From assembly GCA_900551055.1 (NCBI GenBank), contig URUK01000049.1:1-14995 (forward strand): a stretch of 14,995 nt of DNA. Direction: 5' to 3'. Source of the stretch: an uncultured Prevotella sp. Its GTDB lineage: Bacteria > Bacteroidota > Bacteroidia > Bacteroidales > Bacteroidaceae. The notes beneath the pieces were generated by a model. That model saw only the letters and a list, made by a program, of their open reading frames with translations. It did not search any database and was not told where the DNA came from. This document shows positions 8,354-14,995 of the stretch, in pieces. Both the position numbers and the translations under genes were made by a program. How positions within the stretch are numbered: the first letter of the stretch is position 1; each line of letters opens with the position of its first letter.

Positions 8354-8395
8354 TGTTTTGTTGTTATCTTTTGTTTATTCGGCGTTGTCCTTGCA

Positions 8396-8426
8396 TGCCA
8401 ATTGGCGGCGTTTTGCCGCCTTGGCA
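8396..8426 (-). promoter_or_regulatory. Hairpin in the leader region of the giant adhesin gene
   Basis: TGCCAA plus GGCGGC (8396-8409, with a 2-base TT bulge) pairs with GCCGCC plus TTGGCA (8415-8426) around a GTTTT loop, giving a 12-bp stem. It lies 43-73 bases upstream of the ATG at 8353. No T-run follows on the minus strand, so it is not a clear terminator. I found no TAnnTTTG box in this gap. It may be a leader structure or a second stem belonging to the intergenic repeat block. Confidence 0.4.
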
Positions 8427-8464
8427 TAACTGCCTGACTGTCAGCAGGTTGCATGCGGCTTTGC

Positions 8465-8552
8465 AAAAGGCCATGTTTTAGCCTGCAAAAGGCCGTGTTT
8501 CAGGCGGTGAAAGGTGGCCTTTCGCCTTGCAAAAGGCCATCTTTTACATCTC
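8465..8552. repeat. 22-bp-period palindromic array, copy B
   Basis: Four units start at 8465, 8487, 8509 and 8531, again exactly 22 bp apart. Their cores are AAAAGGCCATGTTTT, AAAAGGCCGTGTTTC, GAAAGGTGGCCTTTC and AAAAGGCCATCTTTT. The first core is identical to the core at 1512-1526. The array begins 57 bp after the stop of the metalloprotease gene. Unit three with its linkers can fold as a 10-bp stem with one bulge (8502-8527) and may act as a weak terminator. Confidence 0.85.
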
Positions 8553-8609
8553 CGCCCGCTTCAGGCCGCCCTGCCGGGCGTCTGCCGTGAGGACATTGCC
8601 TGTGGCATT

Positions 8610-11600
8610 TTATCTTACTATCACCTTTGTACGGTATGTCTGGCCGTCGCCTTCTATGTTTATTATCACGATGCCGCGCTGGCCGTCAAGACGGATGTCG
8701 GCGTGCTGGCCGTCGGCCTCGCCGCTGTAAAGCAGCGCGCCGGAGGGCGAAGCGCACGTGATGCGGTAGCCCGGCTTCAGACCGTCAAGGCCGACATAGC
8801 CCTCGCCTGCGGTGACGCTTATGCCCGACTCGCCGATTACATCGGTTATCGACGTTGAGCCGCTGTACTCATAGTAGGCGTTCGCCGACTGGTCGTAGAA
8901 GAAGTTTCCGTCACCGGAAGCCACCCACGCGACAAACCGTCCGTCGTTAAACTCGCCCGGAGTGGTTGCAGAGAATGTGGCCGCAGTGCCACTGACAGCA
9001 CCTGACCCCCTGTCTTCAATAATCTTTCCGTCGGTATAGCCGAGCGTAAGATACCTCACGCGTCCGTTGCGTCCGCCATGTGTAAACCTGAAGCGCAGCT
9101 TCTTGAAGCCCTGGTCTTGCACATAGCTAAGCCAGTCGCACTCCTGTCCCTCGTTGTCATATTCGCTAAGAGTAAGCCTCTGGCCTACGCTTGTCCACGT
9201 TGTGCCGTCCTTAGTTCCCTCAACAAGCAGGGTTGAAGTGCCGGTTGGGCCTGACGTTGTGAGCATGAATTTCAGGTCGGTTATGCCTTCCGGGAACTCC
9301 TTAAGCTCAACAGTGGCGTCGCCGGTGAAGAACATCGAGCCTGTGCTAAGCTGCACGTCGCCCTCCGTTTTCTCGAAGAAATCCATCGGAGCGAACACCA
9401 ATACATCGTTAGGCTCGTCGGTCTCTTTTCCTACATAGAGGTAATACCTTACTGCTTTGTCCACCGGTGTCCATTCTACCGTCATTTGGTCGGGAGCTGT
9501 CTGGTCGAACGTGGTGATAGTAGGTGCAGGCAGTTTCTCGGTAACTGCTACATTCCAAATCCACAGGTTGGTCTGAAGCTTCTCCGAACAGCACCTGAAG
9601 GCGATGTAAATATCCTGCCCGGCAAAGCGGCTAAGGTCAACTTCCTCTATGTGCTGCTCGCTGAAATAATCGGCGAACGACAGCCTTTCATAAAGGTAGA
9701 AGTCGTCGATGTCGCTCGTTTTGGTAGACACATAGATTTCCAAATCTTCTACAGTAGTGGTCTCTGCCACACCGCGCGAGAAGAACAGCACGCCGTTTTC
9801 CGGCACATGTATGCGCCTCTTGCTTATAATCCAGTCGTCGGCGTTGTTCCAGTAGTTGAACTGGTAAACCAAGCCACCGGTGCTCTCGTCGAGAATCCAC
9901 GTTGTGCCGTCGCCGTTGCGGTCGACAATCTGCCAGCAGTCAGGCTGCCCATTGGTCCAAGACAGGAAGTCAGCTACGAACGGAGCTGACGCCGTTGCGC
10001 ACTCGGTTGTGAACAACATGGAAGAACCGTAGATGTAAGCACCGTTTGCAGTCCTCACGTATGCCCTTACATTGTAGTTGCTTCCGGGCTGCAGGTTGTC
10101 TACTGCCGCGCTGAACTTGCCATCCTCCATAATTGCAGCCGTGTGCTCGTCGTCGATTGTCGGATCTTCCTCCAACGACCAGCAGAAGCCAGCCTCTTTC
10201 ACAGCTTTTATGTTGCCTGTCATCTCTCCGTTGAACGTTGCCGTCACATCTCTTAGGTCGGTCGGCATGTTTGTCTTCACATAGTCCCATACTGATACGC
10301 CTCCGCTCACCTGGAAACGTATGATGCCGTCCTGCTCAGTGATGTTCGTGATGGGCACGTTTACCGGCTCGTTGTTCCAGTTCAGTGAGTTTGGTGTAGA
10401 AGTGTCGGTAAACTCGGTGTTCGCACTTGTTCCGGGGTATGTGTCTCCGGCACGCGAGTTCTCGTCGTCAACGCCGTCGGCCGCCTTGATGTACATGCAG
10501 CGGTGGTTCGCATTGTTGTTGGGGCCGTTCACGCTCCAGTACTCCGCATACGACTCCTGCGTGTAGTCGAAGTGGGTTATGAGCAGTCCGTGTGCGGGGA
10601 TGTACCTGTCCCAGCCGGTCTGCTGCCTGTTCTCAAGTATAAACCACTCGACGCCTGTGGTGACATCGCGGTCGGGCTGTGCGTTGATGTATCTCGCCTT
10701 GTTTGTCGAAATATTGTCAAGCTCTACGTCTTCGGGGTCTTTAAGTTCCGTCAGTTCGGTATTTGTATCTATCCAACCCATCTGGAAACGCTCGAAAGCC
10801 ATCAGGCAGGGAGGCGTGCGACTGTCGTTGTTGTAACTGCCGGAAGCGTACAGGCTGTACGCGCCCGGGTCAACTCCGTAGCCGTTAGTATAATCATCGG
10901 TGTCATACATGTCCTTAAGTCCGAGAATATGTCCGAACTCGTGAGTGAAAGTTCCGATGCCGTCCATTGTCGGTTCTTCCGGCGCTCCGGGCATGCCTAC
11001 AAGCTCGGCGGAGCATGAGTACTCGTCAATCTTCACTTCGTCAATCTCGAACACATCATCACCCATCGTCCAGCTGTGCGGCCACATGTCGTCGCCGTTG
11101 GCCGTGCTGGCCTCGCTATAGCCTGCGTATATCACATAACAGTTGTCAACAAAGCCGTCGCCGTCATTATCATACCTGCTGAAATCAAGGTCTGGATTGG
11201 CCTCCTTGGCCAGCTGACAAGCCTCTTTTATCATCGCACGGGGGTTTGCATCCTCGCCTGTATCTTCCGCATTGCCTGCATAGTAAAGCTGGTTCTGCGA
11301 CAAAGTGTAAGGGCCAACCACGGTAAAGTTGGGCACAAACTGCCCCATCGAGTTGTCGCGCCAATAGTCTTTAACGCTACCTGTGCCGCCGTTTGTGCTG
11401 TAACCCGGCTCGTTGAGCCACGTCTCAAAGTCTTTATTCTTGTATTGGAACCCACAATCGGCGAAGTTCACGAGGATTACGAGATACTGGCTTTCCGCTG
11501 TCGTCGGCGTTTCCGCATCGGCTGTGGCGGCGTTCGCCTTCATCAGAGGCTGTTTTTTGAGCCATGGGCGCACCGCCCTGCTGTGCCTTTTGAGCATCGG

Positions 11601-11963
11601 CGTGCGGCGTGTTTTCATGTCGGCGGTGATTAACTGTGCCGCCTTGAGGTTGGCGACAAACGTCTTTTCCTCTGCGGTACGTTCGCCTACGTTGCGCGCA
11701 CGCTGCGCCGAAAGGGTCTTTACGCCTGTGTTGAAATCGTAATTGACATAACGGAAAAAGCCGGTTTTATCTCTCTCGAGCATGAAACCGTCGATTGTCG
11801 TGGTGTAATGGAAACTCTCGTCACCATGTATCCTCACGGTGATTTTCGTGCCGTCGGGCTGCGTTATGGTGACAGGACGCGGATAAGCCTTTACAGCTTC
11901 GGCGTCTTGCGGCACGCACAACAGCAGGCCCAAGCCCACCAAAAGTTGCTTAAAAATCTTCAT
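8610..11963 (-). CDS. Secreted M6-family zinc metalloprotease with adhesin-like domains and T9SS sorting domain
   Basis: A 1117-residue exported endopeptidase of the M6 (immune inhibitor A-like) group. I place the start at the ATG at 11963, not the in-frame GTG at 12005. The ATG opens a clean signal peptide (MKIFKQLLVGLGLLLCV..., cut near residue 23), and the GTG lies inside an intercistronic hairpin. Residues 24-150 look like a propeptide. The protease domain (about 155-550) carries HEFGH at 341-345 with G348 and D351, fitting HExxHxxGxxD. A calcium-site-like stretch DNDGDG lies at 265-270, as is common in M6 enzymes. Downstream are an FN3-like domain (about 555-653, GFCWS...VRAYVRT), a cleaved-adhesin-like domain (about 661-808), an FN3/jelly-roll region (about 811-1035) and a T9SS-like sorting domain (about 1041-1117) ending TKVIVR. 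The active site looks intact. It should be exported through Sec and then T9SS and act at the cell surface or outside. The substrate is unknown. It lies 82 bp after one T9SS cargo gene and 256 bp before another. Confidence 0.93.
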   Translation of the reverse strand: MKIFKQLLVGLGLLLCVPQDAEAVKAYPRPVTITQPDGTKITVRIHGDESFHYTTTIDGFMLERDKTGFFRYVNYDFNTGVKTLSAQRARNVGERTAEEKTFVANLKAAQLITADMKTRRTPMLKRHSRAVRPWLKKQPLMKANAATADAETPTTAESQYLVILVNFADCGFQYKNKDFETWLNEPGYSTNGGTGSVKDYWRDNSMGQFVPNFTVVGPYTLSQNQLYYAGNAEDTGEDANPRAMIKEACQLAKEANPDLDFSRYDNDGDGFVDNCYVIYAGYSEASTANGDDMWPHSWTMGDDVFEIDEVKIDEYSCSAELVGMPGAPEEPTMDGIGTFTHEFGHILGLKDMYDTDDYTNGYGVDPGAYSLYASGSYNNDSRTPPCLMAFERFQMGWIDTNTELTELKDPEDVELDNISTNKARYINAQPDRDVTTGVEWFILENRQQTGWDRYIPAHGLLITHFDYTQESYAEYWSVNGPNNNANHRCMYIKAADGVDDENSRAGDTYPGTSANTEFTDTSTPNSLNWNNEPVNVPITNITEQDGIIRFQVSGGVSVWDYVKTNMPTDLRDVTATFNGEMTGNIKAVKEAGFCWSLEEDPTIDDEHTAAIMEDGKFSAAVDNLQPGSNYNVRAYVRTANGAYIYGSSMLFTTECATASAPFVADFLSWTNGQPDCWQIVDRNGDGTTWILDESTGGLVYQFNYWNNADDWIISKRRIHVPENGVLFFSRGVAETTTVEDLEIYVSTKTSDIDDFYLYERLSFADYFSEQHIEEVDLSRFAGQDIYIAFRCCSEKLQTNLWIWNVAVTEKLPAPTITTFDQTAPDQMTVEWTPVDKAVRYYLYVGKETDEPNDVLVFAPMDFFEKTEGDVQLSTGSMFFTGDATVELKEFPEGITDLKFMLTTSGPTGTSTLLVEGTKDGTTWTSVGQRLTLSEYDNEGQECDWLSYVQDQGFKKLRFRFTHGGRNGRVRYLTLGYTDGKIIEDRGSGAVSGTAATFSATTPGEFNDGRFVAWVASGDGNFFYDQSANAYYEYSGSTSITDVIGESGISVTAGEGYVGLDGLKPGYRITCASPSGALLYSGEADGQHADIRLDGQRGIVIINIEGDGQTYRTKVIVR

Positions 11964-11990
11964 GTAGTGAATGTTTATGAGAATGTAAAA

Positions 11991-12029
11991 GCGTTTGCCG
12001 TTCACGCTTTGTATCGGAACGGCAAACGC
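11991..12029 (-). terminator. Intercistronic hairpin between the repeat protein and the metalloprotease
   Basis: GCGTTTGCCGTT (11991-12002) is perfectly complementary to AACGGCAAACGC (12018-12029), a 12-bp stem with a 15-base loop. On the minus strand it follows the stop at 12046 by 16 bases and is followed by TTTTAC. That shape fits a weak intrinsic terminator, an attenuator or an RNA-processing site. The protease ATG lies 27 bases further on. No TAnnTTTG promoter was seen in this gap, so partial read-through is plausible. Confidence 0.5.
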
Positions 12030-12045
12030 CTGTACGTTTTTAATG

Positions 12046-14580
12046 TTATCTTACGATGACTTTCTTCACCGTATTGTTTATCTTTACAATATAAATTCCT
12101 TTGTCCAAGCTGAACGAAGCGTTGCCCGACACCTTCTCGCTGACAACCGCCGCGCCGGAAAGGGTGTACACCCTGACATCGGCATTGTCGACATTGATGT
12201 TGAGAGTGTTGCCGTCCAGACTGATTGCCGTGCCTGCGTCAACGCTGCCTATGCCTGAAGACGTGTCGACAGAGAATGTCATGTTGGTGTTGCCATAGCA
12301 CTGGTCTATCATTATATAATAATCACCTGCAGCCGCAACCTCCTTGGTAAAGGTGTAGGTTGTTACGTAAGTTTTTTCGTCATAGCTGTAGTTGAATGTC
12401 ATGTATTCGCCCGAACCTGTAGTAGACTCCAAGCCTTGATACCAATATCCGCTGACAAAATTGTCGGCTGTAATGGTAACCTTGCTTGCTTCCGGCAAAG
12501 AAACCTTATACCACATAGGCGCTGTACGCGATACGGAAGGAACGACTACGGCCACGTCTTCAGTCAGTTCAATAGCTGTAGAAGCCGCCTCGCCTGCCTC
12601 AAAGTCCCTTATAGTGAATGTGATTACGCATCCTTCGTGGGGAGCCGCCATCTTCAAGTTGACAAGGAACACATCACCTGCGGCTGCATTTACCTCCGCA
12701 CCGTAAACGGTTGTTGACGTGCTGCCGTCATAGCTGCTCATAACCATGTCTGACAAGTAGCTGTCCGTAGACCTGCCGTACTGCATTCTTTCAGTGTAAT
12801 TATAAGGAACATCGCTCTCGATGACAAGCTTTCCCGCCCTGTCGGCAGTGTATTGCAGCCAATAGTCGCCGTAAGTCTCCGAGCCGAAGGTGAACTTTCC
12901 GTCCTCGACGATTATCGGGTCGTCGCGCGTTTCGCCCTGTTCAAACTCGGCCTCCGCCAAAGTGAACTCGTCGCCTGCCTTGGCATTGTCTATCTGTATG
13001 TAATACTCAGTGCCCTCGGTAGCTGTAAGCGAGTATTCGGCTCCGGTCTGCGACGCTGTAACAGGAGTATAATAACTGTAGCTGTACACGGAGAATGACA
13101 CGGCCATTTCAATCGTTCCGGCCAGAACAAGCTTGCAGTTCTTGGTGGGAGTGTACTTGTAATACCTTGTGCCGTCGGCATCGATTTCGTTTGTACCGAG
13201 CACTGCGTCGAGCGGTTCGCTTATCAGGTCGCCTTGCCTGATGTCTTTAAACGAAGCGGTAAACTCTATCGGCGACGACTCTGAAGACGTCCACCTTATT
13301 ATATAACGCTGACCCGACGTGCCGCCGTTCACCTCCGCGCGGACGGAAGCGTTGCCGCTTGTAGCGTTAGAGCTGTTGCCCTGCACATATACGGCAACCG
13401 AGGTTGCTGTGTTCGTTATTTCAGACAGTGCCTCTACGTTGAGGAACTTATGCTCTCCGGCAGGCACTTCCACGGCGTAATAGTAAGTTCCGCCTGCATT
13501 TGACGTGGTTTCTGTTGCAGGCAGGCTCTCCAGTACAATCGGGTCGTCTTCCTTCTCGCCCTGCTTGTAGTCTTCAACCGTAAAGTTCAATGTACTTGGC
13601 TGGTCAACACTTATTCCACGCTTTACCCATATATAATATGTAGTGCCAGGATAAGGCAGCTCGAAACGTACGTCAAAGTTACCTTCTTCCGACTCTGCAT
13701 AAGTCTGTCCGTAATCAATGTAGGCCTTGTTGTTGTAGACTTTTACCTGTGCCCTAGTTCCTTCGCCACCGTTAATAACGCCATAGCCGGTGCTGGTATT
13801 TGTAAACGTGTACCAATATTCGCCGGCCTCGGCAGGCAGTTCGTTGTCACCCTCCACAAGCGTGAAAGGCATGTCCAAAGAGCCTTCAACGGGGTGGGTC
13901 ATCTCCGCCGTAAGGATGAACGGGTAGTAGTAGGTAAACGTAAGGTTGTAGGTCTGATCGTTTTCAACCGAGAATTTGTAAACATACTCACCGCTGTTTA
14001 CATACTCAGCGTATGTCGGCGCACCGCCGTTGACCGAAACCTGTACGGATGTTGTCAACGAAAGTTCCAACACTCCGTCCTCGTCAGCGGTATATGCCGC
14101 ATACGCAGTCAGGTTACTGCTGCCCCCAATGGACGAGCCCATGTAAGCCTCCTCGCCGACCACGATGGGCATCGGGTCGGCAGAGGACAATCCCTTGCCT
14201 ATATTTCCACCTGTCTCCATAGCGGCAGTGAACGTTACCGTAGTGCCGCCTCCGGCCTGAATGTAATACTTCCGACCGCTTTCCAAACTGAAAATGCTCT
14301 GCGGAGACAGATAAACACTCCTTAATTGAACTTGAGTTGCGTTGTCACCCTCGCCGTCATACGTATAAACTGCGGTATAGCCGACCGAAGGAGTAATTGT
14401 AAGCAGCGTGTTTTCATCGGGCGTATAATACCAATAGGCATAGCCGCCGGGGGTGTCAAGAGTCCAAGAATTCTCCCCCCCCTGCAATTCCAGCGCAGTT
14501 TCTTCGGATGTCTGCGCCATTGCCGTGACGGCGAAAACGGCCGTCAATAACAAGAGTAAAAGTTTTTTCATATTCAGCAT
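12046..14580 (-). CDS. Exported protein of seven PPC-like beta-sandwich repeats with T9SS sorting domain
   Basis: An 844-residue secreted protein that I cannot assign to a named family. An alternative ATG three codons on (14571) gives the more typical signal peptide MKKLLLLLLTAVFAVTAMAQ and may be the true start. The mature part falls into about seven repeats of 100-115 residues: 24-124, 125-229, 230-338, 339-447, 448-547, 548-660 and 661-773. Each has an aromatic YYxYT-like strand, a VxVY strand and a YYI-like strand. Several begin with a linker such as QGEKEDDPIVL (340), QGDLISEPL (449) or QGETRDDPIIV (548). The pattern resembles pre-peptidase C-terminal (PPC) beta-sandwiches. Residues about 774-844 form a T9SS type A-like sorting domain ending KKVIVR. 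No catalytic residues were seen; a binding role is inference. It is the first gene of the three-gene secreted cluster. A run of eight G spans codons 34-37, just after the signal peptide. Confidence 0.92.
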   Translation of the reverse strand: MLNMKKLLLLLLTAVFAVTAMAQTSEETALELQGGENSWTLDTPGGYAYWYYTPDENTLLTITPSVGYTAVYTYDGEGDNATQVQLRSVYLSPQSIFSLESGRKYYIQAGGGTTVTFTAAMETGGNIGKGLSSADPMPIVVGEEAYMGSSIGGSSNLTAYAAYTADEDGVLELSLTTSVQVSVNGGAPTYAEYVNSGEYVYKFSVENDQTYNLTFTYYYPFILTAEMTHPVEGSLDMPFTLVEGDNELPAEAGEYWYTFTNTSTGYGVINGGEGTRAQVKVYNNKAYIDYGQTYAESEEGNFDVRFELPYPGTTYYIWVKRGISVDQPSTLNFTVEDYKQGEKEDDPIVLESLPATETTSNAGGTYYYAVEVPAGEHKFLNVEALSEITNTATSVAVYVQGNSSNATSGNASVRAEVNGGTSGQRYIIRWTSSESSPIEFTASFKDIRQGDLISEPLDAVLGTNEIDADGTRYYKYTPTKNCKLVLAGTIEMAVSFSVYSYSYYTPVTASQTGAEYSLTATEGTEYYIQIDNAKAGDEFTLAEAEFEQGETRDDPIIVEDGKFTFGSETYGDYWLQYTADRAGKLVIESDVPYNYTERMQYGRSTDSYLSDMVMSSYDGSTSTTVYGAEVNAAAGDVFLVNLKMAAPHEGCVITFTIRDFEAGEAASTAIELTEDVAVVVPSVSRTAPMWYKVSLPEASKVTITADNFVSGYWYQGLESTTGSGEYMTFNYSYDEKTYVTTYTFTKEVAAAGDYYIMIDQCYGNTNMTFSVDTSSGIGSVDAGTAISLDGNTLNINVDNADVRVYTLSGAAVVSEKVSGNASFSLDKGIYIVKINNTVKKVIVR
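14475..14482 (-). repeat. Eight-base G homopolymer inside coding sequence
   Basis: The plus strand has eight consecutive C, read as eight G in the gene. The run spans codons 34-37 of the 844-residue protein (Gln-Gly-Gly-Glu), about ten residues after the predicted signal cleavage site. Alternative glycine codons would break the run, so it is not forced by the protein sequence. One-base slippage would frameshift the protein. Confidence 0.9.
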
Positions 14581-14663
14581 GTATTTAGTTAATATTAGTA
14601 ATCAACCTTAACAATTATCGTAAAATCAACACTTATAACGTTAATAATTCATTAATTCGGCGA

Positions 14664-14671
14664 CAAATATA
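14664..14671 (-). promoter_or_regulatory. Candidate -7 box upstream of the repeat-protein gene
   Basis: TATATTTG on the minus strand matches the Bacteroidetes TAnnTTTG -7 consensus. It lies about 84 bases before the ATG at 14580 in an AT-rich region. I see no TTTG at the expected -33 spacing, so the call rests on one box in sequence where chance matches are likely. If real it would drive the three-gene secreted cluster and give a leader of roughly 75-80 bases. Confidence 0.4.
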
Positions 14672-14840
14672 CAAAATTAAAATATAAATAATGATTAAAA
14701 ATGGATTTTTCTTACAAATAAATTCATGTTTTAACACAATGTATCTACGTTCCGGCGGTTTTCATCTACATTACGACAGACAGGCATCAGCAACCCTTTT
14801 GAAACGCCATTGCAAACGCGCTGAAAACCAGCGAGTTTGC

Positions 14841-14918
14841 AAAAGGTGGCCTTTTAGGCGGTAAAAGGTGGCCTTTTGGAAGGCAAAAGACGGCCTTTTG
14901 GAAGCCAAAAGGCGGCAT
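14841..14918. repeat. 22-bp-period palindromic array, copy C
   Basis: Three complete units and part of a fourth start at 14841, 14863, 14885 and 14907, exactly 22 bp apart. The cores are AAAAGGTGGCCTTTT twice, AAAAGACGGCCTTTT, and a decayed AAAAGGCGGCATATT. Linkers include AGGCGGT and GGAAGGC. Unlike copy A, the units here are all direct. It lies more than 260 bp upstream of the repeat-protein ATG, so it is more likely tied to a neighbour off the right edge. Confidence 0.8.
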
Positions 14919-14995
14919 ATTAGGATTCATCCGCAGTTCAGTTGGATGAGAAAAGGATTATAAAATCGTACAAAATTAATGTCAAATGAGGCACT

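Larger units (their letters stand above)
14581..14995. other. Non-coding upstream region of the secreted cluster
   Basis: No gene was found in these 415 bases. The part next to the gene (about 14581-14730) is strongly AT-rich, as expected of a Bacteroidetes promoter and leader. The distal part holds the third 22-bp array. A weak 6-bp inverted repeat (14927-14932 with 14944-14949) lies beyond it. By analogy with the other two arrays, another gene's 3' end may lie just off the right edge; that is inference. Confidence 0.6.

Noticed and set aside
11964..12005. Longer N-terminus of the metalloprotease starting at GTG 12005
   Set aside because: The extra 14 residues would sit in front of a complete signal peptide, and the GTG lies inside the intercistronic hairpin. 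ATG 11963 is preferred.
14841..14918. CRISPR array
   Set aside because: The 22-bp units follow each other directly with only 7-bp linkers; there are no 25-40-bp unique spacers and no cas genes.
14927..14949. Terminator-like inverted repeat near the right edge
   Set aside because: The stem is only 6 bp with an 11-base loop and no clear T-run in either direction; this is within chance expectation.
1..14995. tRNA, rRNA, insertion sequence, phage or toxin-antitoxin genes
   Set aside because: I looked for these in the gaps and coding regions and saw no tRNA-like cloverleaf, transposase, integrase or small paired genes. The gaps are filled by repeats and promoter-like sequence.

Overview
This window reads as chromosomal DNA of a Bacteroidota bacterium, most likely order Bacteroidales and plausibly Prevotella or a relative. 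Three large secreted proteins each end in a C-terminal domain like the type IX secretion (T9SS) type A sorting domain. Start codons lie in AT-rich leaders without Shine-Dalgarno sequences. One gene has a good match to the Bacteroidetes promoter (TTTG, then TAnnTTTG). Base composition looks near 50% GC by eye. The genus is inference; the phylum is well supported.

Layout: all four genes I accept are on the minus strand, so transcription runs from high to low coordinates. First comes an AT-rich leader (14581-14995) with a 22-bp repeat array. Next is an 844-residue exported protein built from about seven PPC-like beta-sandwich repeats (12046-14580). An 82-bp gap carrying a 12-bp hairpin separates it from an M6-family zinc metalloprotease with adhesin-like domains (8610-11963). 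A 256-bp gap with a second 22-bp array precedes a 2244-residue multidomain surface adhesin (1619-8353). A repeat-rich 425-bp spacer follows, containing a third 22-bp array, an AT-rich fold-back and a C/G hairpin. Last is a drug/metabolite (EamA) transporter (267-1193) with its own promoter. Beyond it lie a long inverted repeat and a 15-bp minisatellite at the left edge.

How the genes fit together: the three T9SS cargo genes form a co-oriented surface cluster. The sorting domains of the protease and the giant adhesin share local sequence (GLKPG and GALLYSG motifs). A reasonable inference is an extracellular proteolysis and adhesion module; no partner or substrate can be read from sequence. The EamA transporter looks unrelated.

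The most unusual observations are these. (1) In the giant protein, five of six fibronectin-III-like domains appear split at the same point, each by a whole inserted domain: cleaved adhesin, beta-propeller, MAM-like, or two copies of an unnamed domain. An Ig-like domain is split by a second propeller. (2) A palindromic element with exact 22-bp period recurs in three intergenic gaps. (3) An uninterrupted run of eight G lies near the 5' end of the 844-residue gene, a candidate phase-variation site.
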